Assembly: GCA_029961685.1 (NCBI GenBank)
Contig: JARWKL010000007.1
Coordinates: forward strand, 6,282,708-6,346,707
Direction of reading: 5' to 3'
DNA: 64,000 bases
From: Aristolochia californica
Lineage: Eukaryota; Streptophyta; Magnoliopsida; Piperales; Aristolochiaceae
Part shown: positions 13,801 through 25,800 of the stretch, piece after piece
Layout of the letters: each line of letters begins with the position of its first letter
Numbering within the stretch: the stretch's first letter is position 1
Program-made: the position numbers and the translations under genes
The notes under the pieces: generated by a model
Seen by the model: the letters and a program-made list of their open reading frames with translations, nothing else
The model's database searches: none
What the model was told of the DNA's origin: nothing

Positions 13801-16800
13801 TCTTCTTCTTCAAATTCTGAAAAACACAAGAAGTGGGAATAGGGTTACAAAATAGTTCAAAGACTTAGTAATAACTCACGAACAAAAGATTTATAGGAAA
13901 ATGGGGTACGGATAAAACAAAACTCAGGGTTATATGGGGTGTAGTAGAGATGGTACCCGCCCCTTGAATCGTGAAGGTGGATCCATCAGCTAGAGTAATA
14001 GTATGATAGGACTGAGAAGGAGTAATAGACTGAAACAAGGTAGACATACCTGACATATGTGTAGATGCTCTTGAATCGATGATCTAGGAGGGAGATGGGA
14101 TACAATTAGTGCTTGCATACCTGTACTTGCCATAGTGGCACTTGCATTGGATGAGGGATCAACTTCTTTTGAAGTAGAGGATGTCGTTGTAGAAAGTTGA
14201 CTAGTCTCTAAAGTAGTTGTTGAATCTCATTTTGTGGGCATCTGTAAGCTATACTCCCTAGTTTGTGGTAGCGTTGGCTCTTGCTGGTTTGCCAAACTTC
14301 TCCCAGCACCTATCAAAGAAATGATTTGTCTGACCACGTTGGACGCATTTCCTATATCCTCTCTCTCCACCTCCACGACCATAAGATGCTTCATACCTGT
14401 TCTGGGTGTAATTGAGATTAAGAGCAGTTGCATCAACCATCTTATTATCTTTCTCACTTTTAGGAGCCATTGTGCTTTCTATGCGGATCGTGCGATTGAT
14501 AGCCAAGGGTTGATACATCATTATTTGCTGAGAACTGAGCTTGAGCAACGTCATACTCTGGTCCAAGACTATCAATAAATCTAGCCATCTTATCTATTAT
14601 CATTCATGCACTGTCCGACCTCCGTTTGCTCCAAAATTAATGTCATCCGCTGACGATTTCTATGGAGAGGTTCAGAAGATACATTTAGATATCATTTGGT
14701 CAGTTGGAAGGATATTTGCATGCCTCACAATAGGGGAGGATTGGGCATCCGGGCTACAAGAGAAATGAACAAAGCTCTTATGCTCAAATGGATTTGGAAT
14801 TTCAACAACAAGCATAACAGTTTATGGAGGAATATGGTGAAATTTTACCTTCAGTTTTCAGGTGTTTGATGGAGAGAGGGTGGCGCTGCTCGCCTCTTAT
14901 CCCCGATATGGAAATCAGTTTTCAAGCTCCTTCTAGTATTCAGAGATGCTACCTCGTTTCACACGGGCAATGGAAGAACTCTTCTCTTCTCGTCGGACGA
15001 AATGGTGTGGCCCCCGATCTCTCGCGGAGGACTTCCCGGGGCTGCATAGGGTGGCAAGCGACCTCTTGCTCTGTGGCTGATACATGAAGTGATCACTTGT
15101 GGAGTCTCCCGTTCCGTCGAGGATTAAATGACGAGGAATCATTGGCTTTTTGCTATCTCCTTACCAAACTAAGCAGTACTATTATCCGGGAGTACTCAAT
15201 TGATAAGCTGATTTGGAAGCCCAGTAATAACGGCCGATTCACTGTCACTTCGGCTTACCCTCATATCAGAAAGCAAGACTATAGTACTCATGAGCACAAG
15301 GCGAATCTGGCTTGGAAACTCTCAGCGCCAAGCAAAATCAAATTTTTCGTGTGGTCAGCCATCAGAGAGCAGATTCTTACTTCAAACAACCTTCATAGAA
15401 GAGGCTTCACTGCCCCCGATCTTTCTTGTCCCTTTTGCGGTGAGTGTGAAGAGAGTTCAGCATGTCCTTTTACACTGTGGATTTTCGTGGCAAGTTTGGA
15501 TGAAGATCTTTCAAAAAATAGGGCTCCAACTGGGGCTACATCAAGACCTCTTTGGCACCTTTGAGATGGCTCGAAGTACATGAGACTAAGCACAAGAAAT
15601 GGGGGATACAATGTCCAAAATATCAAGAAAAATCTGCCAATGACGCCATGGGGAGAAAGATGAGGTGGAGCACCATCCGATGACAATCTTGGAGTCTCCC
15701 TCCACGATAAGGGGACCACTGAAGCGGTTCTGAAAAATTTGCAAGCCGTGAAGGAGACCGGAGAGTTCAGCATTGGTCGAGTCAGCAATTCCGAGAGGGC
15801 CAGAGTAAGAGAGGATGGCAGTGCCCCCTGGATAAAAAATCACCCCACCAAACCCAAATAAACTCGGGTTCCCAAAGGAGCTATCATCAAAGTTTCACTT
15901 ATAATATCCAGAGAGAGGAGGCTCCCAAACAACAACTCGGCGGGGGGCAGTGGGGACGGACATCTGTGCGATAATCTTCCAATTGGTGTGGACCAGGGCA
16001 TAAGAGAGGCAGGCAAACTCTTTCCGGGAGCGGATCCAGATAGATATGAGCCCAGTGGCATAAAGGAAACCTCAACAATAGAGCGGAAAGTACAGTCAAA
16101 CCGTCTGGAGTTCCTTTCCTTCCAAAGACACCAAGAAACGAAAGCAATGTAGGCAGCCAATAGAAGCTTGCCTAGGTTGGGCAGGTGGGTTCCAGAAGAA
16201 AAACGACACATGGTGCTTAGGTCAAGCGGGATGTAGAAGCTGAGTCCCATGTTGTCAATCATGTAGGTCCAAACCTTCCAGGCGAAGTCACAGTGGAGAA
16301 GGAGGTGATTCACAGTTTCAGCCACCGTCCCGCAGAAGGGGCAGAGAGGATCAGGAGTGGTGTTGCCACGCTTAATAAGGTTATCTGCAGTAAGGATTTT
16401 GTTGTGGCAGGCACTCCAAAGGAAAAACTTCACCTTGGGCGGGGCCGAGAGGCATTAGGCAAGAGCAACTGGATGTGGGCAAAAGGTCGGGTCTATCCCA
16501 TAAGATGCAGTAGGCCGAGGAGACTGAGAATTGCCCGCTGTCATCAAGGAACCAAATCTTCCAATCAGCTGTCTGAGGGCTATCGAGACTATCAATCAAG
16601 CCACTAACAGAAATGGCTTCCTCATCAGTAAGGCCGCGTCTAAGGCAGAAATTCCATGAGCCATTTTGCCAAGTGTCAGAGACAGATAAGTCACGACTGG
16701 TGGTAAGCTGAAGCAGTAGTGGGTAAGACGAGGCAAGAGAGCCATCACCCGACCACTAATCCGTCCAGAAACGCAAATTGGAGTCATCTCCAACAAATAA

Positions 16801-19800
16801 CCAAATGACAGTGTGGAAAAAGGAGAGCAAATGAAACATGGTCTTTCAAATGGGGGAGAGATGACGACAGTTGTCGCCGGTGATCCATCTATCACTGAGA
16901 CACCGAAGCTTGAAGGTAACCATTGGCTTCCACGAAGCCCCCGAGGAAGAGTTGAGCTTCCAAAACCACTTGAGCAAAGGAGCATGTCCCATTTCCTTGG
17001 TGTGCTTGATCTCGAGCCCTCCCAAAGATTTTGGCTTACACACTTCATCCCAACTAACAAGGTGATGGTGAAACTCATTTCCAATTCCACGCCACAGAAA
17101 ACGTCTCTTGATCATGTCAATGCGCCGGCTAATAGAGCCAGGGCAAACCAGGAAAGAGAGGAAGTAGTTGGGAATACCCGCGAGGCATGATTTTAGGAGG
17201 ATCAATTTACCATACTTGGAGAGCATCCTACCCTTCCAAGAGGTGAGACGTTGCTCAAGCCGCTCAATCATAGGAGCCTAGAGACCCATCTAGGGTCTAC
17301 TGTCAGTAAGAGGAAGACCCAGGTAGTATGTGGGAGCAATCGCAACGGGATATCCTAGAGTCTCTGCCATAATCTGAAGCAGGGGGGGGTCAATGTGATA
17401 TCCCATGATGGTTGACTTTCCCCAGTTAATTTTCTTACCAAAAGTGATCTCAAAAAGGCTGAGAAAGGCCTTAGTGTTGCGGACCTGGTCAAGTGTGCTG
17501 ATGCTGAAGCAAATGGTGTCATTTGCGAATTGGAGCAAGGGGATGTCAAAGCAACTCTGTTCAGAGACGGCTTCTAACCAACCAATGCTATGAGCATAGT
17601 AGAACACAAAGGATAAGTACTCAACAATGATGTTGAAGAGGAATGGGGAGAGGGGTTCTCCCTGACGGATGCCTCGAGTGCCCTGGAAGAAGCCACAGAC
17701 TGTGCCATTGAGTAAGGAGTAAGAGGCTGAAGAGACAACTGCGGATCCAAAATCTCCATTTGTCTCTGAAACCCATACACTGCATAATGTCGTCTAGGAG
17801 GGACCAACTAACTCGGTCAAAAGCCTTCTTGAGGTCTTGCTTAAGGACAAACCATGGCAGACCCATCTTGGCAAAATGATCCACAATGTCATGTGTGGTC
17901 ATAGCTGAGTCAAGTATATCACGATCTTTGATAAAAGCACTCTGGCCCCGGTGGATGATGGTAGGTAAAACAACTTTGAGACGACGAGGTAATGATCTTG
18001 TAGGGACTTGAAATGAGACCGATCGGTCGATAATCCTGAGGGCACTTCACACTAGTTTTCTTGGGGACTAGAGCAATAAGAGAAACACCCACACTCTTAA
18101 AGGTGATTCCACGATGAAATGATGTCCGACCTCAAAGCGGGCCATCAAGCCTTATAGAATTCCTTGTTGAATCCGTCAAGCCCCCAGGCCTTATCCTGGG
18201 GGAGTCCCAATACAGCATCCTCAACCTCCAAGTCAGATAAAGGAAGCTCAATGAAACTCGCCAGAATGGGGGAAATCACTGAGAAGTGAAGGTTGGAGAG
18301 CCTGGCCCGGTGGTGGTGCTTATCTCTGTAAAGATCTGCAAAGAAACTGAGAGAAGCATCAGTAATGGAGGTCCTATCCAAGGTAACCTCACTGTCAATA
18401 GTCAAGGAGGTGACCCGGTTAGTCCTCCTGCGGGCCGAGGTGATGGCGTGGAAGAAGAGGGGGGGGGGGGGGGCTGTTCCTAGTATCGATGCGATTCCAA
18501 GTAAGGGGTAGGGGTGTCGGTGTGGTGGGGGGAGAGGGTGGGGGGTTAGGTGCTGATGGGAAGGTGAGGTAGGTAGTCTGAGACATAGGGGTAGAGGGCT
18601 GTCTGGGAGCGCAGCGGTGGTAGGGGGTGGGGGTGCCTGATGACTAGGTACAGGGTTGCTGCTGCTTGTGTCAGTGAGATGAGCTATCTGCCACAAGTCC
18701 TCCGAATGTGATACCAAGCCAAAGGTGGGACTGATCAGCATCAAGACGCAGGGAAGTCATCCCAGAGTGAAGGCGACTGGGGTTGATGAGGAGTCTAGCT
18801 CGGTCAAGTCGCCGGCGTTCAGCCGTGCTACTGTCCAGTCTGATCAAAGTACCAAAGTGGCTGGCAATGCGATTGAATACATCGCTCTCTCAAAGTTCAA
18901 GTGGAAGGCCCATAATCTGAATCCACTCTCCGAGGCCACGGTGATGCAAGGAGGGGCTTCGGGGTAGAGATTGCAAGCTGAGTTGCCATCCAGCTGTCAT
19001 CAATTGAACGAAAGGTGACTATCCACTCGTATGGGCAGAGATATGATGCCAGGGGGCTGTAGTCCAGGCACATGTGGCATTGGAATGAGTCTGATATGAG
19101 CTGGCCCTCAGCAGGTGGCGTGCTGGAAGAGACCAAGGCAGCACAGAGGAGGCGGTCAAAACCATGGTGAATCAGGTTTGGAGGGATTGAAATGGTGTCA
19201 TGGTTTTGTTCTAGGGGGGAAGGGTTTGAGCTTTGTGGAGGTGGGGATGAAGGGAGGGAAGTAGGAATCGGAACTGATTTCTGGGCCAAGGGGTCTGTCC
19301 GGTCATGAGCGGGGCAAGTGGGAGCAGTTCTCTAAATTGTTGGGTTTGGGAGCAAAGGGGGGAAAGGGGGGTGGTTTGGTCAGGGAAGATCGGTGCTGGA
19401 CGCTGATGGGGGTGGAAGAAAGTGGGGGATGGCGCGGGCTAGCTGACTCTAGTCGAAGCCAGAGTTGGTTGTTTCTGGGATAATAACACGGGTCATGGTT
19501 GTGGTGCCCCTATGCTGTGAAATTTTGCATTCAATGCGGTTTCCACGGCGGATCGTACGAAAATAATTTCTCTGGGATCCGGACCAGAGCTCTCTGGTTC
19601 TAGGCGACGTCCTCATATCTTCATCAGTTGTTATCGAGAAGGCAGTGAGGAAAGAAGCTCCTGCTGACAGAGGAACAATGATGAAGGCACGGCGTTCCCA
19701 TGTTTTTACTGTAATATGGACATTTTCGGCATTCCGGAGGGTCACTTGAGTGATTGTGATTGATGTAGGACCAAAAATGAAGTGGAAAGGTGGTTCTCGA

Positions 19801-22800
19801 GGTTGTCTTCTCCGGCTCTGACGGTGAACAGTGGTCCAGCTGGTGGCACCGCCGTCGTCACAGGTTGCACGACCATTGTTCAAGCTCTCCTCACTGTTGT
19901 TGCTCTCGGAATCACCAGAGAAGTGATATTGAGAGTGCCGAATAGTATCTGGAGGCCATCAGGTGTCACCTGCGGAAGTTGTTGGTCTTCGTTGCCGACA
20001 AGGGAAGTGAGGGGGGGGAAAGTTTTCTCCCCCTGGATCACCGTCAGAGGTGGGGGTCCCAATTGGAAGGAGTTTCCGATCCGGAACGATGAGTATCTTT
20101 CAGCTTTTGTCTCCCCGAAAAATCACGACCAGATCTGGTTCGACGAGCAACTAGACTGCTTGTCAATTTGTCACGAGGGCTCGTCAGCCGTCGTCGCGAC
20201 GGTTCGTCAGCACGTTGGCCTGCTGGTCCTCGAGCCCCATCATCTTCCAGTCGAATCTCCCTCTGATCTGGTCTCTCCATTCTCTCTCGCTTCTCTCGTC
20301 GCGACATTCTTAGGCGCACGATACGATACCCTCCCTCGCCCTTCTCTCCCTTCTCTCGTTTCGCTCTCCCCGCACGAGATGCCATCCTTCATTTTTCCCT
20401 TAAAAAACAAAAGCATAGCTCGAGACAAGTTAACATAATTCTGGCCATTTAACTTCGCCGATGTAATCTGCTACCATGAAGGATTTTTTTAGGGATTGTA
20501 AACTCATTTTAGTTTTAATATATTAGGTTCTGCAATCGTCGGGAAAAGAGTGAGGTATGGGATTTTTAACTGAGTGTTGACTCCCAATCCGTAAGTCATT
20601 CCTTAAAAAATTTTAGCCCGTTACGCATGATAATTGTCTTTACAATCATCTATGATCGTGAGGATAGCTTTTTGTAATTGGCAAAATAATGGCATGTTTG
20701 TCTCGGTTAAATTTTCCACCGCACGTTCACTTGAGAATTTAATGTTATTTTCTTTAAAAGTATTTGGATCCATAGGTCATTTGCTTCTTTAACATGTTTC
20801 AAGCATGCATATCCATTTTTTAAAACATGTGTAGAAAAATCTCTTTCTCATATAATTCCGAGCTATTAGGGTTGAACTAGTGGAATTTCCCAAACTTGGA
20901 TAACAAAAGTTTTGTGTTCATTTGTGGTGTGTGAATAAATTTTCTTTACTTATATTTTTTATCGCTTTAAATTCTTTCCATACATAAACTCTAAAATTTT
21001 TATTTTGTTGTGATTTATTTGCCTTTTATCTCTTATTTTGTCTACGAGATGAGCGGAAAGTGAAAACTCAAGTTTTGATTTAAGAAAAAAGTGTACAACT
21101 ATAATGAAAATACAAAATGCATAAATGTAGAGAGAGATAATTCCGAAAAGTGACTGTAATTTTTAGGGATTGTAAACTCTTTTTAGTTTTTATATATCAG
21201 GTTCTGTAATTGTCAAGAAAAGGGGGAGGCAGGGATTTTTAACTGAGTGTTGACTCCAAATTCATAAGTCATTCCTTTTAAAAATATAGACCGTTACACA
21301 TGATATATCACTTTACAATCATCTATGATCGTTAGGTCAGTTTTTTGTAAATGGGCAAAAAAATGGCTTGTTTGACTCGGGAAATTATCCCACCGCACGT
21401 TCATTTGGGAATTTAATGTTATTCTCTTTAAAAGGTTTGGATCCATAGGTCATTTGCATATTTAATATGTTTCTAGCATGCATATCCCTTTTTTAAAACA
21501 TGTGTAGAAAAATCTCTTTCTTATAAAATAACGAGCTATTAGGGTTGAACTAGTGGAATTTCCCAAACTTGTACAACAAAACTTTTGTGTTCATTTGTGG
21601 CGTGCGAATAAATTTTCTTTACTTACATTTGTTTATTGCTTTTAATTTGTTCCATACATAAACTCTAAACTTTTTATTTTGTTGTGAACTGTTTGCCTTT
21701 TATCTCTTTTTTAGTTTACGAGATGAAGGGAAAGTGAAAACCCAAGTTTGTATTTAAGAAAAAAGTATAAATCTAAAATGGAAATACACAACACACAAAT
21801 GTAGAGAGACATAATTCCAAAAAGTGGCTGTAATTTTTAGGGATTGTAAACTCTTTTTAGTTTTTATATATCAGGTTCTGCAATCATCGGGAAAAGGCGG
21901 AGGTGGGTTATTTTTAACTGCGTGTTGACTCCCAATCCATAAGTTATTCCTTACACAAATATAACCCATTACGCAAGATAAATCACTTTACAATCATCTA
22001 TGATCATTAGGTCAGATTTTTGTAAATGGGCCAAATAATGGCTTGTTTGACTCGGGTAAATATCCCACCGAACGCTCACATGAGAATTTAATGTTATTCT
22101 CTTTAAAAGGTTTGGATCCATAGGTCATTTGAATCTTTAACAAGTTTCAAGCATGCATATCCATTTTTTTAAAACATGTGTAGAAAAATCTCTTTCTTAT
22201 AAAATTCCGAGCAATTAGGGATGAACTAGTGGAATTTCTCAAACATCGATATCAAAACTTTTGTGTTCATTTTTGGTATGTGAATAAATTTTATTTACTT
22301 ATTTTTTTATTTCTTTAAATTCTTTCTATACATAAACTGTAAAATATTGATTTTGTTGTGATCTATTTGCCTTTTATCTCTCTTTTTTTGTTTGCGAGAT
22401 GAAGGGAAAGTGAAAATCAAGTTTTGATTTAAGAAAAAGTATACATCTAAAATGAAAATGCACAATGCACAAATGTAGAGAGAGATAATTCCAAAAAGTG
22501 TTGTTAATTTTTAGGGATTGTAAACTCTTTTTTGTTTTTATATATCAAGTTCTGCAATAGTCAGGAAAAGGGGGAGGTGAGGGATTTTTAACTGAGTGAT
22601 AACTCCCAATCCATAAGTCATTCCTTACAAAAATATAGCCTGTTACGCATGATAAATTACATTACAATCATCTATGATCGTTAGGTCAGCTTTTTGTAAA
22701 TCGAAAAAATAATGGCTTGTTTTGCTCGGGTAAATATCCCACCGCACGTTCACTTGAAAATTTAATGTCATTCTCTTTAAAAGGTTTGGATCCATAGGTC

Positions 22801-25800
22801 TTTTGAATCTTTAATATGTTTCAAGCTTGCTTATCCATTTTTTAAAACATGTGTAGAAAAATCTTTCTTGTAGAATTCTGAGCAGTTAGGGTTGAACTAG
22901 TGGAATTACCCAAACTTGGATAACAGAAACTTTTGTTTTCATTTGTGGTGTGTGAATAAATTTTCTTTACTTACATTTGTTTATAGCTTTAAATTCTTTC
23001 CATACATAAACTCTAAAATTTTCATTTTGTTGTGATCTATTTGCCTTTTATTTCTTTTTTTTTATTACGAGATGAAGGGAAAGTGAAAACACAAGTTTTG
23101 ATTTAAGAAAAAAGTATACATCTAAAATGGAAATGCACTATGCACAAATGTAGAGAGACATAATTCCAAAAAGTGTCTGTAAATTTTAGGGATAGTAAAC
23201 TCTTTTTAGTTTTTATATATCAAGTTCTGCAATCATCGGGAACCGGGGGAGTCGGAGGATTTTTAACTGAGTGTTGACTCCCAATCCATAAGTCATTCCT
23301 GAAAAAAATATAGCCCGTTACATGTGATGAATCACTTTACAATCATCTATGATCGTTAGGTCAGCTTTTTGTAAATGTGCAAAATAATGGCTTGTTATAC
23401 TTTGGTAAATATCCCACGACACGTTCACTTGAGAAGTTAATGTTATTCTCTTTAAAAGGTTTGGATCCATAGGTCATTTGCATCTTGAATATGTTTCTAG
23501 CATGCATATCCATTTTTTAAAACATGTGTAGAAAAATCTCCTTCTTTGAAAATTCAGAACAATTAGGGTTGAATTAGTGGAATTTCCCAAACTTGGATAA
23601 CAAAACTTTTGTGTTCATTTGTGGTGTGTGATTAAATTTTCTTTACTTTAATTTGTTTCTTTCTTTAAATTATTTCCATACATAAACTCTAAAATTTTCA
23701 TTTTGTTGTGATCTATTAGCCTTTTATCTCTTTTTATTGCTTACGAGATAAAGGGAAAGTGGAAACTCAAGTTGGATCTAAGAGAGAAGAGAGAAGAGAG
23801 AAGAGAGGGAAGGAGAAGAGAGAAAAGGCAGTGTTGAGGCTACTACTCGTTAGGGGGAAACTCAACCCCTAACTTGGTTTTATTTCACTTAATTGAGATT
23901 GAGGCAAAAAGACACAAATGCCCCTCTTCTATAAAAGTTGACAATGCACTTAAAGGAGAGCCATGAAAAAAAAGAGGGATTCCTCTAGATTGATTTCCTA
24001 ACAAGTTACCTCTCAATGCCAAGCAAAATCAAATTTTTCGTATGGTCGGCCATTAGAGAACAAATTCTTACCTTAGACAACCTTCATAGAAGAGGTTTCA
24101 CCTCCCTTGATCTTTCTTGTCCCCTTTGTGGCGAGTGCAATGAAATAGTCCAGCGTGTCCTCTTACATTGTGAATTTTCGTGGCAAGTCTGGATGAAGAT
24201 TTTTCAGAAGATTTGGCTCCAAGTGAGGCTACATCAGGACCTCTTCGGCACATTTGAGATGGTTCGAGGGATTCACTTTCCTCGGCTGGGCAAGTTAATA
24301 CTTTCGGCCTATCTTGTGCATGTTCCCTGGTGTATTTGGCTTGAGCGGAACAACCGGAGATTCAACTCCAAAGCTTGCACCCCGGACAATACAACTTCTC
24401 ATGTCGTGGGCCTCATCTCAAGCTGGCTTTATACAAGGAAGGAATTTGCCGCTCAATTGGGTGGTTCCCTTCTGGAAAATTGGAGTTTGATCGTCCATAT
24501 GTCTGGCCCCTACAGAACTCTGAGTATGGTCATCTGGGATCCTCCCCCTTGCGATTGCATTAAGATGAATTTTGATGGTAGTACAATTGGTTATCCTAGG
24601 CCGGCTGGAGCAGGCGGTGTGTTCAGAGGTCACAATGGTGACCCTATTCTTTCTTATGTTGGTTCAGTCGGCATTGCCGATTCTAATACTGTTGAAGTTA
24701 GTGCTCTGCTGTTCGGCCTCCAAATCTTCAGGGATCGTCTCAATGGCAAGTTAATCATTGAAGGCGACTTGAAGACTGTTATTAGTTGGTGTTCCAAAGA
24801 CAACTCCTCCCCTTGGCGCCACTAGTCCATCACGGATAGTATTGTTGACATTGTATCTTCTATTGATTGTAATTGGAATCTCATTCCTAGATCAGCCAAC
24901 TCTTTGGCTGATGAATTGGCAAAATTCGGAACTTCCCAGCAATCTCTCATTGTTTGGGAAGGCTTACCTCCTTTGTAAATTGCTCTTTAGAGCTTTTGTC
25001 TTAATAAAAATCAGCATCATTTCAAAAAAAAAAAAACCAAGTTACCTGCTCACTAGGGGTAAGTTGTGCCTATGTAAAAGTACCAATATACCAGTGTAAA
25101 AGAGTGAGCTTTAGGGTTTTGCAGAAGGAGAAGGAGGGGGAGAGAAGAGAGGAGAAAAATCAGAGTTTTGGAAAGACTCTGGTTGGGGATTGAGGTCGAC
25201 CCCCAATGCTTTTATAAGGTTCTGAAATACAAATTACAGAAATTCTCTTAGTCACTTGAATAACAATTAAACCCTTATATCTCCCTATATACTTGTCCAA
25301 ATTACACAAAAAATTGAATTAGAGATAAAACTAAATACATAGAACAAGACAGTGTAGCCGCTGGACTTTGTAGTAAGTGTAAAATAATGATATTACCCTT
25401 CAGTAAATTTTCTTACACCCTGAAACATATTTTCTAACATTTTCATAACTTCAATTTTTTTAACATTTCCGTGTTTTTGCCCCGGCTTTGATATTGTCAT
25501 CTGTGAAAATGAACTTACCTTCCCATCTTTAAATGTCTTTTCTTTTTCCATTTTGTGGCTTTACCTTTTATCCCTTTTTCTTTGAAAATGGTTATCCAGC
25601 TCTCCTTGTTAATTACTTTCTTTCAAAGGGGTCTCTGTTTTTTCTTTTTTTTTCTCTCCTTAACTTTTCTCAGGTTATTTGGAGAAAAGATCCTAAATGG
25701 TTCTTGTGAGAAGTGGCTTGTAGTTGTCAGTCAATTGTAGAAGCATGTTTCTGAAAGTAAATGATGAAAATGAATTAGTGTCTCACTGTGCTTGATTTTT

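Larger units (their letters stand above)
23773..25439 (-). mobile_element. Right LTR (5' LTR) of antisense Copia, twice interrupted
   Basis: Partner of the LTR at 10682-11000, sharing its GAGA-rich start, caacccctaacttggtttta, ttcctaacaagttacct and the end gaaacatattttctaaca. It is broken by a LINE (24012-25037) and by a second LTR (25095-25417). Without these insertions it is about 300 bp, matching its partner. No primer-binding site follows it at the inner (left) side, where the tandem array ends instead. Flanking duplications are not evident. Confidence 0.75.

Noticed and set aside
16813..17190. 125-codon + strand frame
   Set aside because: Shadow of the LINE reverse transcriptase on the - strand.
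19782..20438. 218-codon + strand frame
   Set aside because: Opposite strand of the GC-rich LINE ORF1 and 5' region, with no recognised domain.
15581..20440. Twin-priming inversion of a single LINE at 14597-20440
   Set aside because: Both arms contain the same zf-RVT region, whereas twin priming splits one copy without duplicating a domain.
20488..23772. CRISPR-like or minisatellite array
   Set aside because: The 674-bp units are contiguous without unique spacers, in a plant nuclear gene.
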